From Bacteroidia bacterium (lineage in GTDB: Bacteria; Bacteroidota; Bacteroidia; Flavobacteriales; Flavobacteriaceae), in NCBI GenBank assembly GCA_030430535.1, contig JAUIKY010000031.1:1-44021 (forward strand): DNA of 44,021 nt, given 5' to 3'. Position 1 is the first letter of the stretch; each line of letters opens with the position of its first letter. Below, piece by piece: positions 1 to 8,218 of the stretch. A program made the position numbers and the translations under genes. Under the pieces are notes generated by a model, which saw only the letters and a program-made list of their open reading frames with translations, was not told the DNA's origin and searched no databases.

Positions 1-935
1 AATTTATCGTGAACCTCTGGAGACAAGCTTTCAATGTTAGAAACTAAGGCATTTCCAACAACCTGCTTTGGGCTACTGGCTCCAGGGATAATGGTGCTTA
101 CAGCTTTGTGGTCCAATATCCAACGCAGTGCCAGTTGCACCATATTTATATCATTGGGTAAAATATCGTTTTTTATAGTTTCGACAAATTGCAAACCTTT
201 TTCGAAGGGTAAACCAGCAAAGGTTTCGCCAACATTAAAGGCTTCGCCGTCTTTATTGAAATTTCTGTGGTCGTCTTCCGCAAAGGTGGTGTTATGGTCG
301 AATTTCCCTGTGAGCAATCCACTGGCTAAGGGCAAACGCACAATAATACCTATGCCTTTTTCTTCGGCTTTCGGGAACAGTTCTGTTACCAATTTTTGTC
401 GAAATATGTTAAAAATAACCTGTAAAGACAACAGGCCTTCCTGTTCCATGCAAATCAGGCCTTCCTCGACCGTTTCCACACTGGCACCAAAGTGTTTTAT
501 GAGCCCTTCACTTTGTAATTCGCGAAGCCAATCGAAAATATCACCTTTCTCTAAATAATGTTTAGGGATGCAATGTAATTGCAATAGATCGAGACATTCG
601 ACGCCCAGATTCTTAAGTGAACCATCTACAGCACTATATAAAGCCGCTTTCGAGTATTTATCGGGAAACACATTTGATGCCCGACCAAATTTGGTCGCCA
701 CTCGAATGGGCGTGTCGCAAGTTTTTAAAAATTCTCCAATTAAGGATTCGCTCTTTCCATCGCCATAAACGTCGGCCGTATCGAAAAAAGTGATGCCGTT
801 TTTTACCGCTTCGTTTAAAATATTAAAGGCGGTCTCTTTTGAAATATCCTGTCCCCAGTCGGCACCTAATTGCCAGCATCCCAATCCTATTTCACTGACT
901 TGAAATCCTTGTTTTCCTAATGTTCTGTGTTTCAT
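1..935 (-). CDS. Aldo/keto reductase, C-terminus cut by window edge
   Basis: This is an NAD(P)H-dependent aldo/keto reductase of the TIM-barrel family; 311 codons are visible and the frame is open at the window edge. The product begins MKHRTLGKQGFQVSEIGLG, the usual start of the family. The motif FFDTADVYG carries the catalytic Asp (about residue 52) and Tyr (about 57). A Lys follows in VATKFG and a His in LLQLHC, which completes the expected catalytic tetrad. The N-terminal two thirds and the RLPLASGLLTGKF segment are typical of cytosolic AKRs acting on small aldehydes and ketones; the substrate cannot be read from the sequence. The start lies only 5 bases after the stop of the upstream kinase-fold-like gene, so the two are probably co-transcribed. 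Confidence 0.93.
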   Translation of the reverse strand, partial: MKHRTLGKQGFQVSEIGLGCWQLGADWGQDISKETAFNILNEAVKNGITFFDTADVYGDGKSESLIGEFLKTCDTPIRVATKFGRASNVFPDKYSKAALYSAVDGSLKNLGVECLDLLQLHCIPKHYLEKGDIFDWLRELQSEGLIKHFGASVETVEEGLICMEQEGLLSLQVIFNIFRQKLVTELFPKAEEKGIGIIVRLPLASGLLTGKFDHNTTFAEDDHRNFNKDGEAFNVGETFAGLPFEKGLQFVETIKNDILPNDINMVQLALRWILDHKAVSTIIPGASSPKQVVGNALVSNIESLSPEVHDK

Positions 936-940
936 TTTTT

Positions 941-2224
941 CTATTTGCATTCAAAGCATTGCAATAAGCCATTTTCTAAATTTAAATCTTCAGACCCTTT
1001 CAATGGTTCCTCTAAAACACCTTTAGCATCTATAATATCTTTAAATTTAATAGCATAATCCATCAGCTTATCGCGACGTGCTTTTATTTTTTTTATAATG
1101 GTATGTCCATCCAGTTTAACAATATTTTCTGGCCAAACATTTAATGCCGCTTCTAACTTATCATCCGTTAGCGTTTTTTGTAAATATTTAGCTTGGTCGG
1201 TAAAAATAGAGATATCAGTATTAAAAAGAAAATAACGATCGAAGGGATATACCATGCCTTCCAAAAATTGAATGTCTTCTTTAAAAGGGCGTAATTCTGG
1301 AACAACGTTTTTGTTGGATAAAATGGACGGAACGATACCTTCAACATTAAAAAAAGCATTGTCGCGATCGCCTGCTATTGGAACTGCTTCATAGCCGCTT
1401 TCATTTTTCTGGATGGCCCACCCCCATTGTTTGGCATGCCTATCCCAATCGCCAATTATAAAATCGACCAACCGTGTTCTAATCATCATATCTTTGTTAA
1501 TACGCACAGCATCTGCTTTTTCTATTTTAAGTTCCTGTAAATCTTCCGTATCTAAAAGCTCTGTAACATCATTTAGTTGCGTCCAGTTTACCGCTCCTTC
1601 GGTTTCGTATTCCAACAGATATAAACGATTACCGTACTTGTCATTATAATTTGACAATGTTTTTTGCTTGGGAAGAAAAACCACTTTAGGGTGGGTATGG
1701 ATAACGCCAGAAAGACGTTGAATTTCAGCCGCCAAAATAGCTCCATAAGGATGTTGGGCAGAAATTCCATCAATAACAACATTTTCCAGACCTAAAGCTT
1801 TTAAAAATTCCGGCACCAAGGCTTCAGGGTCTTTATTGATACTCCTTAAAGTATAAATGATGCCATTTTTGCCCTTTAATTTTAATGAATGGGTTTGTTT
1901 GCCCCCGCCCTCTTTCAAAATGTCAACACCGCCAAAAAGTGTATCTAAGAACACTACGGGTGCTTTTATGGGTGCTGCCCAAGCTTGCCTATATTGTTCG
2001 CCCTGCATAAGTTTTTTAATCTCATTTGGCTTATATAGAAAACTTGCAGAAACCAATACCGAATCATGGTTTTTGAAATTTACATTGTTAATGCTTTCAA
2101 TTTCCAAAAGATTACATGTACTAAAATCTTTAGGGGTACTTGATACCGACCAATATAATAATGCAAGAAATACCAAAACAGTTATAGTTATGGCAATACC
2201 TATTCTTTTTAAGGGTTGAGACAT
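941..2224 (-). CDS. Membrane-anchored kinase-fold-like protein
   Basis: A 427-residue protein with one N-terminal membrane segment (about residues 8-27), so the rest probably lies in the periplasm. Visible motifs are YTLRSINKDPEALVP (124-138), ISAQHPYGA (about 154-162), IHTHPKVVFLP (175-185), VDFIIGDWDRHAKQWGW (253-269) and GDRDNAFF (285-292). The DRH and DRDNAFF motifs resemble the catalytic and metal-binding elements of the HipA/Fam20/PI3-4-kinase-like fold. From memory, the same motif string occurs as a module beside metallophosphatase and BamA-like barrel domains in other Bacteroidota proteins; here it stands alone. Kinase activity is an inference from motif resemblance only. It is followed after 5 bases by the aldo/keto reductase gene. 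Confidence 0.8.
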   Translation of the reverse strand: MSQPLKRIGIAITITVLVFLALLYWSVSSTPKDFSTCNLLEIESINNVNFKNHDSVLVSASFLYKPNEIKKLMQGEQYRQAWAAPIKAPVVFLDTLFGGVDILKEGGGKQTHSLKLKGKNGIIYTLRSINKDPEALVPEFLKALGLENVVIDGISAQHPYGAILAAEIQRLSGVIHTHPKVVFLPKQKTLSNYNDKYGNRLYLLEYETEGAVNWTQLNDVTELLDTEDLQELKIEKADAVRINKDMMIRTRLVDFIIGDWDRHAKQWGWAIQKNESGYEAVPIAGDRDNAFFNVEGIVPSILSNKNVVPELRPFKEDIQFLEGMVYPFDRYFLFNTDISIFTDQAKYLQKTLTDDKLEAALNVWPENIVKLDGHTIIKKIKARRDKLMDYAIKFKDIIDAKGVLEEPLKGSEDLNLENGLLQCFECK

Positions 2225-2255
2225 TTAATCGAATTTAATTTATAATTGGACATTA

Positions 2256-2263
2256 TATTTTTG
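2256..2263 (+). promoter_or_regulatory. Probable -7 box of the 2319 gene
   Basis: TATTTTTG matches the Bacteroidota -7 consensus TAnnTTTG and lies about 55 bases before the start codon at 2319. No clear TTG -33 element is seen at the ideal distance. Confidence 0.35.
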
Positions 2264-2318
2264 CGGTGTCGGGATTGTTTAATTACTTTAAGAAATTTAA
2301 AGCATATTTAAGAAACTT

Positions 2319-2672
2319 ATGCGACTTACCTTAACCCTTTCGCTATTATTTTTTTCTGGTTTACTTCACTGTAACGCCCAATTTATTTCGGCAGACGACA
2401 AACACCATTTAGGAGCAGGCGCTTTAATTTCTGGAGTGTCGTACACCGTGGTTTATACCGCTAGCAAAAACAAAAAAAAAGCCTTTTGGTATAGCTTGGG
2501 CGCCTCGGCGTTGGCAGGAGTAGCCAAAGAAGCTATCGACCTGGGACAAAACGAACGTTTCGACACTGGTGAAATTGTAGCTACCACAATTGGCGGATTG
2601 TTTGTAAGTACTACTTTGAGCCTTTTTGTTGGCAATAAAAAAAGAAAGAAAACGGTTGCCTTAGTTAACTGA
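2319..2672 (+). CDS. Small secreted YfiM-like protein
   Basis: A 117-residue protein with an N-terminal signal peptide (MRLTLTLSLLFFSGLLHC, possible lipobox Cys at 18). It continues with DKHHLGAGALISG, a glycine/alanine-rich hydrophobic stretch, KEAIDLG, and a second hydrophobic stretch (GEIVATTIGGLFVS). The order DKxxH, hydrophobic segment, KExxD, hydrophobic segment resembles the YfiM/DUF2279 family of small periplasmic or membrane proteins of unknown function. The gene converges on the nitronate monooxygenase remnant, whose in-frame stop at 2665-2667 lies inside this gene's last codons. This suggests the two genes once overlapped tail to tail. Confidence 0.75.
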   Translation: MRLTLTLSLLFFSGLLHCNAQFISADDKHHLGAGALISGVSYTVVYTASKNKKKAFWYSLGASALAGVAKEAIDLGQNERFDTGEIVATTIGGLFVSTTLSLFVGNKKRKKTVALVN

Positions 2673-2779
2673 TCAATCGGCGAACGATATCTTTAGTCGG
2701 TAGTATTTTTTTAGTGTGCTCAATACTCGGCCCTGCCACCCAAACCGTTTTATAAGTAGCCTGTTTGGCTGCTTTTTCA
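2665..2779 (-). pseudogene. 3'-end remnant of a nitronate monooxygenase gene
   Basis: Bases 2672-2778 align without gaps to 3838-3944, the 3' end of the intact nitronate monooxygenase gene; I count 14 mismatches in 107 bases. Read on the minus strand, the fragment encodes the same C-terminal 35 or so residues (KAAKQATYKTVWVAGPS, then PTKDIVRRLI) with only Asn to Lys and Val to Ile changes and a last residue Ser instead of Lys, followed by TAA. Most differences are silent, so this copy diverged while still under selection as coding DNA. It is therefore not a recent copy of the neighbouring gene end. Similarity stops abruptly at 2779, where the AT-rich segment begins. Confidence 0.88.
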
Positions 2780-2799
2780 TATTGATAAATAATTTAACC

Positions 2800-3762
2800 T
2801 CATTTTTGCTTTTCAAAGTTTGCTATCAAAGAAGAAACTAAAACCCCTCCTGTTGTTCCAACTAAAAAACCCCAAACCCCAATAGCACCGCCAAAGGCAG
2901 CTATTCCAATACCACCAGTACCGAACACGGATAGCCCCAATAGAGTGCCTAAAAACCCACCAATCGTAATTTTGTTCACTATTGTTTGATTTGTCCACAG
3001 CATTTTTTTTATTTCTTCAATTTTCTGCGATTGGCTTTTATTTGAATCCTGAATTTCTTGAACTTTTATTAACAGGCTATAAATCTTATCTTGCATAGAT
3101 CTTGACTGTTTTTTTAAAAAAATCATACCTAAATCTATACTGGGATTTGGTAGGAAATCTTTTTTAGTTATTGATCTATTAACAAATCCAACGTTTAATT
3201 CTTCGTCAGCAAAGGAAATATATTGAAGCCGTAATCTTGTCCTTGAAACTTCATAAATATTTGACAGATCAAAAATGATTTTTCTGCCTTCAATTTTTAG
3301 CAATTCAACTTTATCATCAATTTCTTTATTTAAACTAATTAAATCGTGATAATTTCTTTCTTCTTCCTTATACTTAATCATTTCTTTGTTATACAAATCT
3401 AGTTTCTTATAATAATTTTTCAACTTTATTAAGTCTCTTTTATAAGATTTATATTGTGATTCATACCTATAACACCTTAACAATATTCCTACAATAAAAA
3501 TAACTATTATTGAAATAAATACATTATCAGATTTAAAAAGAAAATACAAAATAAATGAAACAGGTAAGTAAAATATAAAACCATAAAATATCCATTTTAA
3601 AAATGATACTGCAGTAAAAAACTTAGGTTTTTCATCACAAATAATAGGCTTTAACGGTTTTTTAGGCTGAATAGGCATTATAGCTACCTTTTTCTGCTTT
3701 TTTAACTCTATAATTGCATTTTCAATCTCATCGAGGATTTTTTTCCCAGAGTTTAATTTCAT
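2800..3762 (-). CDS. Orphan AT-rich membrane/coiled-coil protein
   Basis: I do not recognise this 320-residue protein. It starts with a charged Lys-rich segment (1-48), then a hydrophobic hairpin (about 49-97) that should form two membrane helices. A Lys/Glu-rich probable coiled coil follows (about 100-160), then a mixed segment containing FADEELNVGFVNRS (about 183-196), and a second helical segment rich in Gln, Lys and Glu. The C-terminus has a glycine-rich hydrophobic pair, GGFLGTLLGLSVFGTGGIG and FGGAIGVWGFLVG, ending in FEKQK. The DNA is visibly more AT-rich than both neighbours, and the gene sits between two copies of the nitronate monooxygenase 3' end, which points to acquisition. Membrane-disrupting effector or transport roles are possible, but nothing in the sequence fixes one. 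Confidence 0.8.
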   Translation of the reverse strand: MKLNSGKKILDEIENAIIELKKQKKVAIMPIQPKKPLKPIICDEKPKFFTAVSFLKWIFYGFIFYLPVSFILYFLFKSDNVFISIIVIFIVGILLRCYRYESQYKSYKRDLIKLKNYYKKLDLYNKEMIKYKEEERNYHDLISLNKEIDDKVELLKIEGRKIIFDLSNIYEVSRTRLRLQYISFADEELNVGFVNRSITKKDFLPNPSIDLGMIFLKKQSRSMQDKIYSLLIKVQEIQDSNKSQSQKIEEIKKMLWTNQTIVNKITIGGFLGTLLGLSVFGTGGIGIAAFGGAIGVWGFLVGTTGGVLVSSLIANFEKQK

Positions 3763-3830
3763 GACGAAAATGATATTTAAAATAGTTTAAGTACTAAATT
3801 AAAAAAATAACTTTTTCAACCAAATCAAAA

Positions 3831-4778
3831 CTACTTAATCAATCGGCGAACAATGTCTTTTGTCGGAAGGACTTTGTTGGTGTGCTCAATACTGGGGCCA
3901 GCTACCCAAACGGTTTTATATGTAGCCTGTTTGGCTGCTTTTTCGGTGGCGCGCATACCTATTGCAAACCGAATCATCTTTACCCATTTTTTGAGTTTTT
4001 TGTTTTTGTTCAAAATATTTTCCAGCCATGTGGCTTTGGTTCCTATTTTTTGAACATAAGGCGTATTGATAACGGTACAAGGGGTTCCCGAAATGCGCTC
4101 GGTCATTATAATATCATCGGCGCCGTATTCCACACAGGCTTGTTTATACTCATCGGTAACATTGGCTTCTTCTGAAGCAATAAACGGACTCCCTACCGAA
4201 ACGCCATCGGCACCATAGCCTAGCATTTTATCGACATCGGCCTTACACCCTACACCACCAGCTGATATGATAGGTATGTTACAATGGATCTTTAACTCCT
4301 TTATCAAGGCTTCGGGCGATAAGTTGCCCCGGTGCCCCCCAGCTTCATTATTAACTGCTATTATGGCATCGGCTCCCAAAGCTTCCACTTTTTGGGCAAA
4401 CTTTAAATCGACCACATCACAGAACACCTTAATGCCAACTTGGTGCGCCCGTTTTATGGTTTCCTCAGGGCTTCCAAGCGAGGTGATAATAAAGTCGCAA
4501 CCTTCTTCACAAATGGCGTCCAATTGACCTTTGTACTTTACATTCGATTTATTCACAATGAGGTTAAACCCAAATGAACCTCCTTTTGGTTTCGCTGCTG
4601 TCAACTCTCTTGCCGCTATTCTCAGTTCGTCCACAGTACGGTAATTTAAGGCGGGAATACAACCGGCTATACCGCAATACATGGCTTCTTTTACCATGGC
4701 TACATTAGAAACCAAAAACATGGGCGCTTGAATAATAGGGTACTGAATGTCGAGAAGTTCGGTAAGGCGTGTTTTCAT
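3831..4778 (-). CDS. Nitronate monooxygenase (NMO/2-nitropropane dioxygenase family)
   Basis: A 315-residue FMN-dependent TIM-barrel enzyme that oxidises alkyl nitronates, a detoxification reaction. It starts MKTRLTELLDIQYPIIQAPM, the family hallmark, and carries IIAVNNEAGGHRG (about 137-149, His for flavin/substrate chemistry). The phosphate-binding glycine motif IISAGGVGCKADV is followed by GADGVSVGSPFIASEEA. Length fits the family. Its last 35 codons are duplicated at 2672-2778, on the far side of the AT-rich gene at 2800-3762, so the present 3' end may have been brought in with that gene. The gap of 60 bases to the upstream rlmI-like gene allows co-transcription. Confidence 0.93.
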   Translation of the reverse strand: MKTRLTELLDIQYPIIQAPMFLVSNVAMVKEAMYCGIAGCIPALNYRTVDELRIAARELTAAKPKGGSFGFNLIVNKSNVKYKGQLDAICEEGCDFIITSLGSPEETIKRAHQVGIKVFCDVVDLKFAQKVEALGADAIIAVNNEAGGHRGNLSPEALIKELKIHCNIPIISAGGVGCKADVDKMLGYGADGVSVGSPFIASEEANVTDEYKQACVEYGADDIIMTERISGTPCTVINTPYVQKIGTKATWLENILNKNKKLKKWVKMIRFAIGMRATEKAAKQATYKTVWVAGPSIEHTNKVLPTKDIVRRLIK

Positions 4779-4838
4779 TTATTGAAGTTCATTCCAACAA
4801 ATATAACAAATATTATGCATGCATAACACCTGGTGTAC

Positions 4839-6068
4839 TTATTTTATAAACCGATAATAGCCACACTTTAAATAAGCACCTTCTGGAAAGTTAACAGGGT
4901 GATCGGAATCATGACCGGTTTGAAGAATCATTTTAAACGGCCGATTTGCTCCCATTAAAACCTGATTATTAATATCGAAAAACGCTTGAGAAACCACTCG
5001 TGAGGAACAAGACGCCAAAACCAATAAGCCATTTTTTGCAGTGAGTTTTTCTCCCAATTCGGCCAGTTGTGCGTATTTCTTTTTAGCCAAATCGATTTCT
5101 GAAGCTTGCTTTGCAAAACTTGGCGGGTCGATAACCACCACATCAAAAGTCACTCGCTTTTTTATGAGTTCGTTTAATTTTTCAAAAGCATCACCAGCAA
5201 TGGTTTTGTGGATGCCCGTATAGTCATTGAGTTTACCATTTTGAACGGCGATTTCCAAAGCTTGTTTACTAATATCCAAACTGGTCACTTCTTTAGCGCC
5301 GTTGGCCAAAGCATGCACCGAGAATCCGCCGGCATAGCTAAACACATCCAAAACCGTTTTGTTTTTACTCCACTCACCTACTTGCTTTCGGTTGGCACGA
5401 TGGTCCAAAAAATAGCCGGTTTTATGACCTTTAATTACATTCGCCGAAAAATTGACGCCGTGTTCCACAAATTGCACTACTTCATCATCAAGTGTTCCAA
5501 AAACCACATCGCCATCTTTTAACTTATGATTTTTAGAATTTTGAAGCGCCCTGCTCAATCTAATAACCACCGTTTCGGTGTTTGATATATTTTGTAAACT
5601 TTTAATAATAGTTTCTAAATAAGGTAGCCAAATTTCAGAATATAGTTTTACCACCAAAACCGAGGCATACACATCGGCAATCAATCCTGGGAACCCGTCA
5701 TTTTCTCCAAATAGCAAGCGGTAGCTGTTGGTGTTTGTTTTTAAAAGGTTTTTGCGCTTGGCGTATGCTGATTCAATTTTCTTATGGAAAAATGTTTCAT
5801 TTATTTCAACCTTTTCAGTTCCACTGTGAAGCATTTTTATTCGGATTGGAGAATTGCCATCGTAAAGCCCCAAACCAATTACCCGGTTTTTGTTTTTACT
5901 GAAAATAATAGCTAAATCTCCTGTTTTCGAATCGTCGTTTATTTTAACAATGCTGTTTGAAAACACCCAAGGATGCCCCTGTAAAACAAACTGTTCGCCT
6001 TTGGCGTTGAGTTTTACGGCTACTCGTTTGGGTTGGACTGTGGGTTTGAGACTTAAAGAAAACGACAT
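4839..6068 (-). CDS. rlmI: Class I rRNA methyltransferase, RlmI-like
   Basis: A 409-residue S-adenosylmethionine-dependent methyltransferase matching the RlmI family (23S rRNA m5C1962 in E. coli). The N-terminus (about 15-95) is a PUA RNA-binding domain, with LKGEQFVLQGHPWVFSN-type sequence and a VIGLGLYDGNSPIRIKML strand. A linker with KTGYFLDHRANR follows. The Rossmann domain has motif I VLDVFSYAGGFSVHALANGA, VTSLDISKQALEIA, the VVIDPPSFAK motif and LVLASCSSRV, with the single catalytic Cys expected of RlmI-like enzymes. Length is close to the 396 residues of E. coli RlmI. The exact target base is inferred from the family. It is divergent from the beta-helix gene at 6149, with 80 bases between the starts. 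Confidence 0.9.
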   Translation of the reverse strand: MSFSLSLKPTVQPKRVAVKLNAKGEQFVLQGHPWVFSNSIVKINDDSKTGDLAIIFSKNKNRVIGLGLYDGNSPIRIKMLHSGTEKVEINETFFHKKIESAYAKRKNLLKTNTNSYRLLFGENDGFPGLIADVYASVLVVKLYSEIWLPYLETIIKSLQNISNTETVVIRLSRALQNSKNHKLKDGDVVFGTLDDEVVQFVEHGVNFSANVIKGHKTGYFLDHRANRKQVGEWSKNKTVLDVFSYAGGFSVHALANGAKEVTSLDISKQALEIAVQNGKLNDYTGIHKTIAGDAFEKLNELIKKRVTFDVVVIDPPSFAKQASEIDLAKKKYAQLAELGEKLTAKNGLLVLASCSSRVVSQAFFDINNQVLMGANRPFKMILQTGHDSDHPVNFPEGAYLKCGYYRFIK

Positions 6069-6148
6069 TTTAAATTATTGAATTAGAAAAAACGAGAACT
6101 TTTTTTTGCGTAAATTTACAAATAACCACAAGGTTAAAATGCTTAACC

Positions 6149-7999
6149 ATGAATAATATTATCGGGTTTGTTGTATTCACTTTATTGCCCCTATTTAGTT
6201 TTGCTAAAGTTTATTATGTAAGCAATTCTGGTAACGACAGCAATAATGGAGAAAGTCCTGATCAACCTTGGAAAACCATCAGTAAAGTAAACAGTGTCGA
6301 TTTTCAACCAGGAGATTCCATACTTTTTTGGGGAGGTGATATTTTTGACGGCAATTTATATTTTGATGTCAATGATGGTAACGATAGCCAAAACCCCATC
6401 ACTATTTCTTCCTATGGAAACTTAAAAGCTACTATAAACGCCAGCAACAGCTACGGTATATTTATTTACAATTCACAAGGTTTTAACATTGAAAATATAA
6501 ATTTTACGGGTAACGGTTCTAACTCCAACACATCAAACGGGATGTACTTCTACAATGATTTAGAAGGCGATACAAAACTTAGTCATTTTGGAATTTCAAA
6601 CTGTGAGATTTCCGGTTTTTTTAATGGCATTAGTATTGAATCATCGGCTGGCAATTCTGGTTTCAACAGTGTTCAAATTGATAATTGTACCATTTACAAC
6701 TGCATAGATAATGGTATTAGGGCTTTAGGCTATTTCTCTGTTGAAAAGATGGGCTATTCGCACTCTAACATTGAAATTAAGGAATGTGAAGTTTTTGATA
6801 TTATGGGTATTAACGATCCCAACTCACACTCCGGAAATGGTATTGTTTTATCGAACGTTCAATACGGACTCATTGAAAATTGTACGGTTTACAATTGCGG
6901 TGTTAATAATGTTCATTGCGGAGGCCCAATAGGTATTTGGTTTTGGGATTCGGACCAAGTGACCATTCAGTTTTGTGAAGCTTATAATATTTCGGCTGGA
7001 AGCGGTTGTGATGGTGGCGGTTTCGATTTGGATGGCGGCGTAACCAATGGTGTTATGCAGTATAATTATTCACACGATAATGATGGCTCTGGTTTTTTAG
7101 TAGGGCAGTTTGCTGGCGCAAGAGCTATGGACAACATCATTGTTCGTTACAACATCAGCGAAAATGACGCAAAAACCAACGGCGGAAGCATAGCGCTTTT
7201 TAATTTGGGAGCTACCAAAATGAACAATATTCTAACTTATAACAACACTTTATTTTCCAATCATGCTTCACCAATTATTTTTATGTACGATTTCAATCCC
7301 CTAAATGGAACTATTGAATTTCATAATAATATTTTATACGCCAATGGTGACGGAGATTTAATTAATGTTCCAAGAGAATCTTCTGCTCATTTTATGGGGA
7401 ACTTATATTTTTCAACTGATGCTTTCAAAATTCAATATCAAGGTGCTACTTATAATAGTTTAATCGATTTTAGAAATACCAATAATGAGCTTTTTGAAGG
7501 CAATAGTTTGGGCTATCAAGGTAACCCACTGCTAGTTAATGCCGGTAATGGCAGAACTATTGGACACGGTAACCCGTTGAGCAATTTAGAAGCATATCAA
7601 CTAACCACATCCTCTCCTGCAATTAATGCTGGATTCAATATAGACATAAGCGATACCCAGGATTTTTTCGGTAATTTCCCTATTGTAAATGGTAAAAGAG
7701 ATATTGGAGCACATGAATTTAACGGTACATTAATGACTGAAAAACATTCAGAACAAACTGATATTAAAATTTATACAAACATCAACGGCTCTGAACTTGT
7801 AATTTTATCTGAAGAGTTAATTATACATCAAGTTCAATTAATTGACATTAAAGGCAGGGTTATTACTTATTTTGAACAAGATCAGGATTTGGCTTTCAAA
7901 AAGGTTAGCTTAAATCTTAGCGATATTAAAAGTGGTATATATCTACTAAATATAAAAACATCAAACAAAATTCTGGTCAAAAAATTTATTCACTACTGA
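6149..7999 (+). CDS. Secreted parallel beta-helix protein with T9SS tail
   Basis: A 616-residue protein with a signal peptide (MNNIIGFVVFTLLPLFSFAK). It is followed by KVYYVSNSGNDSNNGES, the usual opening of bacterial right-handed beta-helix polysaccharide-active proteins. About residues 80-430 hold repeated Asn-rich turns (for example IDNCTIYNCIDNGIRAL, YGLIENCTVYNCGVNN, NIIVRYNISENDA) typical of PbH1 repeats. The C-terminal 80 or so residues (SEQTDIKIYTNINGS to LVKKFIHY) have the pattern LIDIKGRVI and LSDIKSGIYLLNI of a type A T9SS sorting domain, so export across the outer membrane is expected. A pectin or alginate lyase-like or carbohydrate-binding role is possible; no catalytic triad is clear to me. 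No SusC/D genes are nearby. Confidence 0.85.
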   Translation: MNNIIGFVVFTLLPLFSFAKVYYVSNSGNDSNNGESPDQPWKTISKVNSVDFQPGDSILFWGGDIFDGNLYFDVNDGNDSQNPITISSYGNLKATINASNSYGIFIYNSQGFNIENINFTGNGSNSNTSNGMYFYNDLEGDTKLSHFGISNCEISGFFNGISIESSAGNSGFNSVQIDNCTIYNCIDNGIRALGYFSVEKMGYSHSNIEIKECEVFDIMGINDPNSHSGNGIVLSNVQYGLIENCTVYNCGVNNVHCGGPIGIWFWDSDQVTIQFCEAYNISAGSGCDGGGFDLDGGVTNGVMQYNYSHDNDGSGFLVGQFAGARAMDNIIVRYNISENDAKTNGGSIALFNLGATKMNNILTYNNTLFSNHASPIIFMYDFNPLNGTIEFHNNILYANGDGDLINVPRESSAHFMGNLYFSTDAFKIQYQGATYNSLIDFRNTNNELFEGNSLGYQGNPLLVNAGNGRTIGHGNPLSNLEAYQLTTSSPAINAGFNIDISDTQDFFGNFPIVNGKRDIGAHEFNGTLMTEKHSEQTDIKIYTNINGSELVILSEELIIHQVQLIDIKGRVITYFEQDQDLAFKKVSLNLSDIKSGIYLLNIKTSNKILVKKFIHY

Positions 8000-8218
8000 A
8001 ATTAAACGTAATGAAAATAATTTCTTTTATTTTAAGATGATGGATTCCACTGTAGATTATATTAATTACATAAGAGAACCTGCTTCGTAAATTCAATATC
8101 AGTGAACAGGTGTGAATAACCTCTATCAAGATGAAAAACTTTAAGCCAGAGGTGTTTTTCTCCTCATCGTGTTACGGTTTTTGAATTAGTTGGTTAAACG
8201 ATACTTCATGCTCAAATT

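Noticed and set aside
34-768. Plus-strand open frames over the aldo/keto reductase
   Set aside because: They are antisense to a well-conserved reductase and have no protein-like features of their own.
8119-8153. ACCTCT/AGAGGT inverted repeat as terminator of the beta-helix gene
   Set aside because: A 6-bp stem with a 23-base loop is too weak, although a T-run follows.
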